Shown: positions 17,367 to 27,737 of the stretch, piece after piece | How positions within the stretch are numbered: position 1 is the first letter of the stretch | Layout: each line of letters starts with the position of its first letter | NCBI GenBank assembly: GCA_040389965.1 | Contig: JAZJZF010000041.1 | Location: forward strand, 130,028 to 194,027 | Origin: UBA4416 sp040389965 | Lineage (GTDB): Bacteria > Bacteroidota > Bacteroidia > B-17B0 > Aurantibacillaceae | Length of the DNA: 64,000 nt | Direction: 5' to 3' | Translations under genes and position numbers: made by a program | The notes under the pieces: model-generated | Told to the model about the DNA's origin: nothing | Database searches by the model: none | The model's input: only the letters and a program-made list of their open reading frames with translations

Positions 17367-19058
17367 TTATTTTACGCCATTCATTAATTTTTTCAATACA
17401 GGTGTCAGGGAGAATAAAATAATTGCTGCAACTCCTGTTAATACCACAAACACCATGAAGAACTCAAATAAGTTATGAATCTCAAAACCAACAAATACAG
17501 GATTTGAGGCACTGATTTGATTTTCATCTAATAATTTTATCTGCTCAGCAGTTGGAGTGATGGCCTTATTCAGGATAGCCTGCAAATCAATTCCTAACTC
17601 CTGTGCTTTTTTAAATTTATCGCCTGTAGCAGGGATTAATGCTCCTAAAGAACCTGCTAAGGCGTAACCCGCAGCATTAGATAAAAAGAAAACCCCAAAT
17701 AATAAGGAAGCAAAACGTTTAGGCGATAATTTACCTACCAGCGATAAACCAATTGGAGACAAGCAAAGCTCAGCAAATGTTTGGATCAGGTATAAAAGAA
17801 TTAACCATTGAATTCCTAATAAACCGCTATTACCTAAGTCTTTTACATTATGTGCAATAATGAAATAACTCACAGCTATTAATGCCAGACCGATTGCCTG
17901 TTTTACGGTAGATAAAGGCTCTTTACCTTTTGCTCTTAATTTATCCCATAAGATACTGAATGGAAATGCAAATCCAAACACGAATACGCCGTTAAAAATC
18001 TGAACCATACTTGGTGGCATTTCCCAGCCAAAAATGTGTCGGTCGGTTTGATTATCGGCTATAAACGTTAAGGATGAACCCGCTTGTTCAAAAGCTGCCC
18101 AAAAGAATATGATGAAGAAACCTACAATGTAGATCACTAAAATTCTTTGCAACTCTACTTTAGTTAATGATTTATCAGAAATAATTAATCCGGCAAGCGT
18201 TAAACCAAGCGCGTAAATAATGGGATAGATAATTGTTTTAACCGGATTTGTTCCGGCCAATAAATACCTGAACACAAAAAATAAAACAACGAAAGAAATG
18301 AGTGCAACGACTAATGATGTTGGAGAAAAAACTGCTTTTTGAGCTTCTCCTTCTTCGTAATGGGAAGCATCATTATGTTTTGGTAATCCTCCTAATGGTT
18401 TACCTTCAGGAGTTACTACATATTTGTTTTTCAGAAAATAAAAAACGGCCGATCCAACTAACATGGCCATAGAAGCTGCTAAAAAGCCCCATTTAAAAGC
18501 ATGAATATCTCTAATACCGCCTGCATCTTTCACATCGCCAAGGATAGGGCAAATCAATTGTCCTAAAAAGGCTCCAAGGTTAATACCCATATAGAAAATA
18601 GTGAACGCTGTATCTAATTTGCTTTTTTCCTGTTTTGGATATAAGCTACCTACCATACTGGAGATATTTGGCTTAAAAAAACCATTACCAAATATGATGA
18701 TAGTTAATGCAACCCATAATAATGTTTTTGCTAATTCTAAATTTGAACCAAATACGCTAGCACTTGCAAATAAAATCATCTGGCCAATGGCCATCATAAT
18801 TCCACCTAACAAAATGCAATTTCTGTTTCCAAAAAAACGATCAGAAATAAAGCCCCCAAGCATGGGCGTTAAATAACACAATCCTAAAAATCCACCGTAT
18901 ATTAATGAGGAATCTGCTTCTTTCATCATCAAGGAATTAACCATGAATAAGGTTAAGATTGCTCTCATTCCATAAAAGTTAAACCTTTCCCACATTTCAG
19001 TTCCGAATAATACCCACAGCCCTTTAGGGTGTCCTTTTGAAGCAGTTGCTTGTTCCAT
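17367..19058 (-). CDS. POT/PTR2 family peptide transporter (longer paralogue)
   Basis: 563 residues. It shows the same POT motifs as its downstream neighbour: TEMWERFNFYGMRA, GNGFFKPNISSMVG and AELCLSPIGLSLVGKLSP. Differences are a polar loop of about 30 residues after the sixth helix (KPLGGLPKHNDASHYEEGE) and a loop of about 55 residues before the last helix that is rich in Lys, Glu and Ala and contains TPTAEQIKLLDE. The paralogues probably differ in peptide preference. It is the first gene of the pair, with ATG at 19056-19058 and a 140-base upstream gap. Confidence 0.95.
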   Translation of the reverse strand: MEQATASKGHPKGLWVLFGTEMWERFNFYGMRAILTLFMVNSLMMKEADSSLIYGGFLGLCYLTPMLGGFISDRFFGNRNCILLGGIMMAIGQMILFASASVFGSNLELAKTLLWVALTIIIFGNGFFKPNISSMVGSLYPKQEKSKLDTAFTIFYMGINLGAFLGQLICPILGDVKDAGGIRDIHAFKWGFLAASMAMLVGSAVFYFLKNKYVVTPEGKPLGGLPKHNDASHYEEGEAQKAVFSPTSLVVALISFVVLFFVFRYLLAGTNPVKTIIYPIIYALGLTLAGLIISDKSLTKVELQRILVIYIVGFFIIFFWAAFEQAGSSLTFIADNQTDRHIFGWEMPPSMVQIFNGVFVFGFAFPFSILWDKLRAKGKEPLSTVKQAIGLALIAVSYFIIAHNVKDLGNSGLLGIQWLILLYLIQTFAELCLSPIGLSLVGKLSPKRFASLLFGVFFLSNAAGYALAGSLGALIPATGDKFKKAQELGIDLQAILNKAITPTAEQIKLLDENQISASNPVFVGFEIHNLFEFFMVFVVLTGVAAIILFSLTPVLKKLMNGVK

Positions 19059-19152
19059 ATGTTGTTTGTGTATGTTTAATTAGTGGCCCTAAAATACCCT
19101 TTTTTTTGATTAATCAATAGCGATCCGTCGTTTTTGAGCAAATTATAGGGCA

Positions 19153-19181
19153 TAAAAAAATCCATCAGCTGGCTGATGGAT
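19153..19181 (-). terminator. Rho-independent terminator of the cold-shock gene
   Basis: ATCCATCAGC and GCTGATGGAT pair perfectly around TG (19160-19181); on the minus strand a run of seven T follows (19153-19160). It sits just after the cold-shock gene's stop. Confidence 0.85.
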
Positions 19182-19205
19182 CTTCTGTTAAATGGTATTA
19201 TATAA

Positions 19206-19397
<192 letters not shown>

Positions 19398-19423
19398 TTT
19401 TTTGTTTTAAAAATTGTTATGTC

Positions 19424-19456
19424 CAAATTTAAGTAATTATTTATCAATAAAACAAA
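19424..19456 (-). promoter_or_regulatory. Promoter of the cold-shock gene
   Basis: On the minus strand TTTG (19453-19456), 21 bases, TAAATTTG (19424-19431): both boxes match the Bacteroidota consensus exactly. It lies in the gap after the M48 gene and predicts a leader of about 20 bases. Confidence 0.65.
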
Positions 19457-19460
19457 TATT

Positions 19461-20250
19461 TTATTTCGGATTATAATATTTTTTTGCCTCGGGCATAAAG
19501 CCTTTAAGGGTAGTTATCCTGGTTTCGTCGCTCGGATGGGTACTTAGGAGCTCCATTGGCTTTTGCCCGGTACTCATTTTTGCCATCCTTTCCCAGAAGC
19601 CAATAGCTGTCTCCGGGTTGTATCCGGCCATGGCCGCAAATACCAATCCCATCTTATCTGCTTCAGTTTCGTGGGTGCGGCTATATTTAAGGATTCCCAG
19701 TTGTGAGGTAACTCCATATGCCTGCTGAAAAATAGCCTGTGTAAGGGCCGGTTTTTGTTGTGTAGCTACGGATATGGCAGTACCACCAAACTGTGCCAGC
19801 ATACCCTGACTCATGCGTTCATTACCATGTTTGGCTACCGCGTGAGCAATTTCGTGTCCCATTACTATGGCCAGACTTGCTTCATCCTGCGTTACGGGTA
19901 AAATACCGCTGTAGACTACCACTTTTCCACCGGGCATGCACCGTTGGGTCGTTTACTACATTAAATTCCCACTTGTACCCTTGTAACTGGCTGCTTAATC
20001 CTTTTTCGGCATAATATTTTTCTACAGCCTGCTGAATACGGGTGCCTACGTTACGCACCATAATCACTTTTGAGTCGGTTGCCGGTAAAGGAGGATTAGT
20101 GGATAAAAACTTGCTGTATTCGGTTAAACTCATACCAATCATTTCTGATTCGGGAACCAGGTTTAAGCCCCTGCGGCCGGTAATGGCATTTTTTTGACAG
20201 GAAATAAATGTTGTAAGTATCAGGGCTAAAAATACAGCTCTTGTTTTCAT
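19461..20250 (-). pseudogene. M48 family metalloprotease, broken by a frameshift
   Basis: Two adjoining frames make one protein of the M48 family, periplasmic zinc proteases of the BepA/LoiP/YcaL type. The first (20250 to about 19940) has a lipoprotein signal (FISCQKN), the TGRRGLNLVPE segment and ends ...NVVNDPTV. The second (from about 19937 to 19461) begins MPGGKVVVYSGILP and holds the zinc motif HEIAH, the third ligand in HETEADKMG and the C-terminal THPSDETRI. Relatives read NDPTVNAW-C-MPGGKV across the joint, so about 11 bases are missing; the sequence ACGGTGCATGCCC is what a deletion between two GGTG words would leave. Both halves look otherwise intact, so a recent mutation or an assembly error are equally possible. 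Its leader (20249-20340) is the repeat shared with the amidase. Confidence 0.8.
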
Positions 20251-20340
20251 ATGTAGATGTTATTGTTTTTTAAGGCCATATGGTATAGTCATGTTATCTT
20301 CATTAGTCCTTATGCTGCCTGTAACATGACTATTTCATAA
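20249..20340 (-). repeat. Leader repeat, copy 2 (upstream of M48 protease)
   Basis: About 92 bases ending at the M48 start codon and matching leader copy 1. ATAGTCATGTTA (20285-20296) and TAACATGACTAT (20322-20333) form a perfect 12-pair inverted repeat with a 25-base loop. The 24-base palindromic insert of copy 1 is absent. Confidence 0.8.
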
Positions 20341-20434
20341 TGTGTTCTTGTAAATTTTAAATGAGGCTATCCAAATAGAATGCCAAAAGGCTATTTGAAT
20401 AAATAATGTCAATAAATAAAAGGTACGCTAAGGT

Positions 20435-20722
20435 TTAGTTAATTTCGGCGCTTAGTCCTTTCTCTAACAACGTTTCGCAAATGGGTCTTAATGCATTGAG
20501 GGGTCCTTCTTTTATACCGCATTTTCCATTGTAATGAACAATATGAGCACATTGTTCTGCCTGTATACTGTCATGGTCGCAATACTTCATTAAACATTCA
20601 ATTACCCATTCAAACGTATTAACGTCATCATTAAATAAAATGATCGTATTTAATTTATCTTCTTTGGTAAGAAGATCAGCTTCCAATAACTCTTCGGTGT
20701 CTGTATAATTATTTAAAACCAT
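20435..20722 (-). CDS. clpS: ATP-dependent Clp protease adaptor ClpS
   Basis: 95 residues, typical length. ClpS binds proteins with destabilising N-terminal residues and hands them to ClpAP. The family core is clear: IILFNDDVNTFEWVIECLMKYC, then QAEQCAHIVHYNGKC and a C-terminal LLEKGLSAEIN. The conserved ND-D pair that binds the substrate's amino end is in FNDDVNTF; His and Met/Leu positions of the pocket are plausible. It follows the giant PorE-like gene by 23 bases on the same strand and is probably read with it, although no functional link is known. Confidence 0.93.
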   Translation of the reverse strand: MVLNNYTDTEELLEADLLTKEDKLNTIILFNDDVNTFEWVIECLMKYCDHDSIQAEQCAHIVHYNGKCGIKEGPLNALRPICETLLEKGLSAEIN

Positions 20723-20745
20723 ACTACAAAATTAAACCATTTTTT

Positions 20746-23700
20746 CTACTTATTCAAGTATTGTATGGCTTCTGCTCCATAAAGCTTTTTCCCGTCTTTA
20801 TACACGGTTATAAAGGCATCTGCTATCCCTAAGCTTACAGCTTCTTCTTTTAATTTTTTAGCAAATGATACGCCCGTAAAATTACCTACCGTGTAAATAT
20901 ACAGGCCGTTAATAACCACATTATTTACAGGCCATGTTTTTATGTTCATAAATTTGGCGGCAATGTCGTTAGGCACCTGGTTTTTATAAGCGCCGATCTG
21001 TACTTTGTAAGAAACTCCTGCATCATCGGTTTTAACGCCATTATCGGCAGTAGGAGCAGGGCCTTGTGTAACACCATTATTAAATACCGGCACATTGGTG
21101 TTTACCGGAGTTACTGCTGTGGCAGTAGTGGTGTTAGTAGCAGATACATTTGTTGGCTGAGGTGCTGCACCCGAAAAAATAATCGGGTTTTCGGTTTCCA
21201 TTTTTAAATTGGTGTTTTCATGTACTGGAAATGCTGGTGGGTTTTCTAGNNNNNNNNNNCTGTAATTTTTGTCCTTCGGCAAAAGGAATCCGTTTGGCAT
21301 TGTAGTAAGCCGATACAAAGGCGTCTTTTATGCCCAGGTCAACTACCTTACGTTTGTCTTCCAATAATTTAGAAGGTTGATTGTAGATACCTGCTGTATA
21401 ACGGTATAAGCCGCTTGGCAGTTTTTCGGTATATATAGGCCTTAAGTTAAAGAGCTGAGCACGTGTCACTTGTTTTGAGTACACACCAATTTGTACGGTA
21501 TATAAAAGCCCGTTCATTTTCTCCAGCTCATTGGTAACATCAACAGGCTGACTATCGGTTTGTGTCGTTGGCGGGTTTGTGATCGTATTTTTAGGCACGT
21601 TTGAATTAGCAGTGATACCGGCACTGGTATTATTAGCTGTTGAGAGGTCTACGGTCTGGCCTGATTCCTGTGCTTTTGCAACACCTTCGTTCAGATTAAT
21701 TCTTTTACCATTGTAATAAGCAACCACAAAGGCATCGCTGTAACCAAGGTTTTTAAGATCATTTTTTACAGCATTGGCACTTTCGTATTTTTGAAAATTA
21801 CCTGCCATATAACGGATATATCCATTGGGAGTAGTTTGCGCTATTACCGGACTTAAACCTTTAAAGGTATTATTTGGTAAGGTGGTTTTAAAAGCACCAA
21901 TTTGTACTTTAAACACCAGGCCATCAGGTATTTTCTCGTCAACGGGTATAGGATTGTTGGCGGTGTAGGCATTGTTTGTTTTTACTTCGAGGCCTTCTAC
22001 TTTTAATTTAACGGTATTGTTATTGGCGGGGTTGCTTGTGTTTGAAGCATTATTTGCATTCGTTCTTACATTTGTACCGCCAGTATTGTTTGTTGCCGTA
22101 TTATTATTGGGAGGATTATTTGCTGTTACAGCATTGTCACCGGCTTTGATCTGGTTTAACAGGTTAATGGCTTCCTGTCCGTCTTTATTGCCATTCACCA
22201 ATAATTCTTTTTTTCTATTTAAATCGCCGGCCTGTTTAGCTTGTGCTAATGCAGTTTGAAATCTTTTATAAAAATCCTGCGCTTTTGTTTTTAAGGCAAG
22301 GTCGTTACCTTTTAATACTGCCGGTAAGGCTGCCAGCCTGCTTTTGTATTCTTTCTCTATTGCCTCTGCCAATAACAATAAACCATCAACATGTAATTGA
22401 TCGTTTGTGTTAAGTGAGGTTTTTGTTTCTTTTAACTTTGCAGCGGCTTCGGGGTTAGTTGCAGAAGTATTAGCTGTTTTTGGAACATAGTTCGAGAAAT
22501 ATTTTTTATAGGTTTCAAGCAATGTTTTTTGTTTGCTTAATGCCCACATTTCTTTTTCTTCTGCGTTGCTAAATCCACCTAGTTTTGCAGCATCTGTAGG
22601 ATAAGCATTGGTTTCTTCCCTTAATTTTTTGCCCTGGTTAAAATAGATCGTCGCTTCATTAAGCTGCATGTCGGCAGTACTTAATTCATTAATGTTTTTT
22701 CCTTTTGCCATTGCTGCAAGCTCTTCAAGGCTTTGGTGATTGGCTTCAAACGTGGCAGCGTTTAATTGTTGTTGTTGCGCGGCGGCTTCTACTTTTTTAG
22801 TAATGGCTTTGTTCTCTAGTTCTTTGGCTTGTTGAATGTCTTTATCTTTTTCTTCTCCTGTTTTTGTTGCTGCCGATTTTCTTAATTCATAGGCGTCATC
22901 GTTCATTTTTTCAGCTTCGCTGATGGTTGTATTAATGCCTTCCTGCGATACATTCTGAGATGTGGAAGATGTATTTAGTTGATTCACATTATCAAGTGAA
23001 GCGATGATGTTTTTATCTTCATTGAGCGCGGCATTTATTTTTTCGGCCGCTTTTTCTTTAAGGCTTATTGCATCTGTATTACTGTAAGCATTAAAACCGG
23101 TTAAGTTGCCTTCTGTTGTATTGTTTAAGCCCGCCTTTAGTTTATTGATATCCGAAGTAAGATCTGTATTTGTTGGTGTAATTGTATTTGAACTTACAGC
23201 ATTATCCGGATTGGTTTTGTTCTGCGATGTATTTGTATCGGTAGTATTTGTATCGGTAGTATTTGTATCGGTAGTATTTGTTGCCGTATTTTGAGTATTA
23301 TCCGGATTGGTTTTGTTTTGTGATGTATTTGTATCAGTATTATTTGTTGCTGTATTTTGAATATTGTCCGGATTGGTTTTATTTTGTGATGTATTTGTGT
23401 CAGTAGTATTTGTTGCCGTATTTTGAGTGTTATCCGGATTGGTTTTGTTCTGCGATGTATTTGTATCGGTAGTATTTGTTGCTGTATTTTGAGTGTTGTC
23501 CGGATTATTTTCAGTAGTATTAGTACTTACTGTATTTGTATTCACAGCAATGTTATTATCCGTATTCGTTAACAAAGCGGAGGCGTCATTGAGTTTCTTC
23601 AATGCTTCAATTTCTTTATCATTGGCTTTTAACAAGAGGTTGGTTTTTTCGCTTACAGAAGCGGCACTGGATGATTGGGCTATAAATCCTTTGGCTTCAT

Positions 23701-26700
23701 TATTTAAATTATCCGATTCTTTTTTAAGATCTGCTGCCTGGCTATTTGTTTTTAAGGCAGGATTTTTTGCAAGCTTGTCGTTTTGTAATTTAAGTTCGTT
23801 TTGGTTTGTTTTACTTAATGCGGAATAAGCGTCAAACTGCGATTGTGCCGTTTTATTAATTTCTTTATTAAGGGAAGCGATGGTTTCTGCCGGATTGTTA
23901 TTACCTGCCGGATTTTTAAGTTTATAATTTGGGTTAACTTTTAATAAGAGGTCGATGGCTTTTTGTTGTTTTAATAAAGCTTCGTTTTCTTTTTCTTCTG
24001 CATTGCCAAGTCCGCCAAGTTTTGCAGAACCTGAAGGATAGGCGTTAGATTCATCTCTTATTTTTTGTGCTTGTTTATAGTTAATAACAGCTTCGTCGGC
24101 TAGCATATTTGCCTGCGAAATGTCGTTGCTTGTTTTAGATCCTGTAAGTTTTTGTAGCTCATTTAAATCGGAGGCATTTGCCTCGAATTTTGTTTTATTT
24201 TGTTTTTCCTGTACTACAGCTGCTTGTAGTTTTTTATCTACTGCCAGCTTTTCGTTTTCAACTGCCAGTTTCAACAATTCTTCTTTTTCGTTCCCTGATT
24301 TTGATGCAGATTCTTTCCTTTGTTGAAAGGCTTTGTTATTAAGCGATTCAGCTTCATTTAATAAGGTTTCCGCATTATTTCCGCTGTTTGCTTTAATGCT
24401 GTTTTCTGTATTAACTATAAGGTTATTTAAGCCTGATTCGTTTTGTTTTGCTGATTCAAATTTCTTATCCGCATATTGTTTCATCGTTAAGGATGTTGAC
24501 TCTTTATAATTATTATAGTCAAATAATTTGGTGGCAGCTCCTGAGCCTATGTTAAGTCCGTTCTTTAATTTATTCAGTTCTTCAAGGTAAGCGTTATTAT
24601 TACCTGCTGTTTTAGGATCAATTGGGTTAATTCCTGTAGCATTGGCAACTGTATTGTTATCTATTGCTGTCGTGTTCGTGTTGTCTGAATTTACAGGATC
24701 AACCGTGTTTGTTTTGGCTGAGTTAGTATTGGTATTTTCTGTCGTGTTATTCTCAATAGCGGCGGTACTGGTTGTTTCTGTATTAACAGATGCAATGGTG
24801 TTTGTTTCTAATTGTTTTAGTGACGTGTTATTTGCAGTAATAAATGTATCATTTTGGGATTTTTGTTTTTCAAGGTCTTTAATTTCCTGATTAAGTTTTT
24901 TCTTTACGGCTGCATCTTTTGTTTTTGATACTTCTGTTTTATCAAGTGTTATAAGGTCATTGAGTTCTTTATTGTAATTTTTCAGAATGGTATTCTGATT
25001 CGTCAATTCCTGTTTATTGGTCTTGTCTATTTCGTTTCCTTTAACTTTAGTGTCGTACTTGGCTGTTATGTCCTGGTATGAAAGCTGAGTGGTATTTTCT
25101 GTTGCGTTCTGGCCGGTGCCAACTGTATTGGTTTTTGCGGTAGTGGAATTGGTAGTTGTATTAATGGCAACCGTAGAATTGTTTTCATCTAATATTTTAG
25201 AGGCTATATCAAGTTCCTGGTTTAGGCCCGTTACCTGATTTTGTAAGTTTGCTATTTTTTGATTGTTATTACTTAGCTCTTTATTTTTTGAGTCAATATC
25301 ATTTGTCAGTTCTTTTATCTGAGCTGTTATATTTTCTTTAAGCGATTTGTCGTTTTCATTGGCAAGGTCTGTTTCCAGAGTTTTAGACTCTGTTTTTATA
25401 GAATTGATCTCATTAACGATTTCATTATTTTTAGCTTCCGATTTTTTTAATTCATTTTGTTTCAGTTCCAGTTCAGCTTTTATAGAAGAAAATAATTCGT
25501 CTGATTGGTTTTTCTGTTTCGAAATATCATCCAGCTGTTTCTGAATTTGTTCTAATTTGGCAAGGGCTTCTTTGTTGTTCTTGTTTTTTGTGACGGCCTC
25601 CAGCTCTTTAATGTATTGGTTTGTCAAATCTGCTTCCTGCTGTTTTTGATTGGCATCTACTTCCAGTTTTTTGGCAAGGTTTGTGGCGGTGTTTGCTACT
25701 GTTGTTGCAATTTTAGCATCTTCTTTGAGCTGATTTATTTTTACAGTCTCTTCATCTTTTTGTGTGACATCTGTAATGTTGTTTAGGTTGGCGGTTGCTT
25801 CGTCGGTCTGTTTTTGTATAGCAACGGCTTCTGCTGTTTTTTGAGTAGCCAGATCAAATGCTTCCTGAGCATCCTGTTTTAGTTTTTTGCTTTCATTTTC
25901 GGCTTCTACGGCATCCATTTTAGCAATGGAGAGTAGTTGCTCGTTGGTTACATTTTTATTTGTATTCGTTTTAGTAGCGTTTGGATCGTTCCCCTGTACT
26001 GTGGGATTATTAGTAGTTACCGCATTTGTGTTGGTGTTATCAGAAGAAGTGTTGTTTGGGTTTTTAGGAGTTTCTTTCAGGTTGTTATTATAAGGTTCGT
26101 TTTCATTAACTTCCAGTTTTGCTTTTTTCTCGATAAGGTCCATCATCATCGAATAATTTTCGTCGGCAATTTGTCCATCGAAATAATTAATGATCTTTAA
26201 GACTTTTTTCTCGTAAGATATAACCTGTTTATAAGGCTTGAGAGAGTAAGCAATAGGCATTTGCACACCATCCGATTGGGTTGTAAGCCCCGGAGTTTCT
26301 ACCGTAAAAATAAATTTTCCGCCATTCGGCAATTCCATGTAATAATCGCCATTCTCCTGTGCCTGATATGTACCAACGATTTCGCCATTAGCCATGTTTT
26401 TTACGGTTATTTTTGATAATATACTCTGGCTTACATCTTCTTTTACAACTGTGCCTTTTAAAACGGCAAAGTTCATGGGCCGGCGTTCTGTGTTTATTCT
26501 TAGCACATCAATTTTACCGTAAGGGCTGTACCTTCCTGTACTGAAAAAAGCGGTTTTTTCGAGCGAATCGGTTACAAATAAAATGTCATCGTCGGGTGAA
26601 TTTATTGGGAAGTCAAGATTCTCCGGCTTGCTCCAGGTTTGTGTTTCGGTGTTATAAGTGGTTTTAAATACATCGTAACCACCCATGCTATTATGCCCTT

Positions 26701-27556
26701 TAGAACTAAAATAAAGTGTTTTGCCATTAGGATGCAGGAAAGCATAATCCTCATCGTACTCTGTATTAATGGGTGCAGGCATTGGTTGTGGCTTGCTCCA
26801 GCTGCCGTTTGGTAATCTGTTTACAAAATAAATGTCTCTTCCGTTTGAACCATTTTCCCCGTAACTGGAGTAATACACGCGCTCACCGCTTCTTGGCAAA
26901 TACACGACAGAGTTATCTTTTTTCTTTTTATCGTATCCTGTTTTAAAATCTTCGGGTTTTACCAATAACTTTCCGCCAATATCTTTTATATCGTAGCTTC
27001 TGAAATAATCGGCTTCATTGAGTTGTTTTTTACTAATCACCACCAGATCAGATAAATTGGATAGCAAATGCTTTCCATTTTTACAGGCGGTTATTTCCCT
27101 GTCAACCTGCAATTTCCTGATAGAGGAAGCACTGGCCGTTTGCTTGTATTCGTTATACAGTTTTATGGCCTCGTCGAATTTATAGTTTATGTGGTAGGTT
27201 TTTGCCAGATAGAATTTGGCATCTTTAGAAGCGTCGTTAGGGTTTTTAAGTGCAATCTGAAAATAGATAAAAGGTTTTTTCTTATCGGGCTCTGTAAAGA
27301 GCATGCACACACCAAGCCTGTAGTTGTATTCAGGATCTTTGGGATAAAGAGAAACAAGCTGAGAATAGAACTTGTAAGCCGCGCTGTATTCTTCTTCTTC
27401 GAAAGAAGCGTTTGCCTGTTTTTTTAATTCTTCTTCATTTTTTACCTGCGAAAAGCTATTATTCGATAAAAAAAATAAGATTAGCACATACAAAAGGTTG
27501 AGATGTATGCTTTTAACACAAAAAATATGTTTAAACGGGTTCAGACGCAAAACCAA
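20746..27556 (-). CDS. Giant PorE-like TPR/PD40 protein with three SPOR-like repeats (crosses assembly gap)
   Basis: One gene read across the 10-N gap at 21250-21259; the frame change there is an artefact of unknown gap size. Order by residue: signal peptide (ends NSFSQ, about 37), TPR helices (45-150), PD40 propeller (about 218-355; YYSSYGENG, LYFSSKGHN), regulatory-like domain (to about 440), long Lys/Glu/Gln coiled coil (about 550-830), Asn/Thr linkers, a helical module (about 995-1212), an Asn/Thr repeat tract (1345-1457), a second copy of the module (1480-1690; both hold the NAYP..AKLGG..NAEEKE motif) and three SPOR-like domains (1878-1960, 2018-2098, and one after the gap) each starting [YF]-[KT]-VQIG-[AV]-[FY]. 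SPOR domains bind denuded peptidoglycan, so it may replace the OmpA anchor of PorE. Frame opens with TTG at 27556; the true start may be further in, since a -7-like TATTTTTT lies at about 27514-27521. Confidence 0.85.
21250..21259. other. Assembly gap (10 N)
   Basis: A run of ten N inside the giant PorE-like gene, between its second and third SPOR-like domains. Ten is a conventional filler length, so the true distance and reading frame here are unknown. Confidence 0.98.
23185..23520 (-). repeat. Tandem 66-base repeats coding an Asn/Thr linker
   Basis: About four to five copies of a 66-base unit coding the 22-residue pattern NTATNTTDTNTSQNKTNPDN plus TQ; one copy has an extra TTDTN repeated three times. 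Copies are almost identical in DNA, in contrast to the beta-flower array, so this tract expands and contracts and could vary between cells or be collapsed by assembly. Confidence 0.85.
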
Positions 27557-27696
27557 ATTTAACTATAAAAAACTAAATATTTAGGATAAAGATGCTAATT
27601 ATTACTGATTTACATAAATAATCCAAAATATGATTTTTTGTGAGAATGCAGCGGTTTTTTAGAGGAGGTAAATTTTTATTTTAAGGAAACTAATTG

Positions 27697-27704
27697 TATG
27701 TTTG
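27697..27704 (+). promoter_or_regulatory. -7 box of the small T9SS cargo gene
   Basis: TATGTTTG matches TAnnTTTG exactly; TTTT at 27673-27676 lies 20 bases upstream as a possible -33. Predicted leader about 27 bases to the ATG at 27738. Confidence 0.45.
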
Positions 27705-27737
27705 GAAATATTAATTATAAAAAAAACACACAAACAC

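Noticed and set aside
21218..21318. Separate 190-residue gene at 20746-21318 and a gene end at 21218
   Set aside because: Both ends fall at the 10-N gap and the downstream part is a third SPOR-like domain of the same design, so one gene split by a gap of unknown size is simpler.
23185..23520. CRISPR-like regular repeats
   Set aside because: The 66-base units are contiguous, in frame with the long gene and have no unique spacers; they code an Asn/Thr linker.
27702..27737. Upstream ATG at 27702 as start of the T9SS cargo gene
   Set aside because: It overlaps the -7 box and adds 12 residues before a perfect signal peptide starting at 27738.
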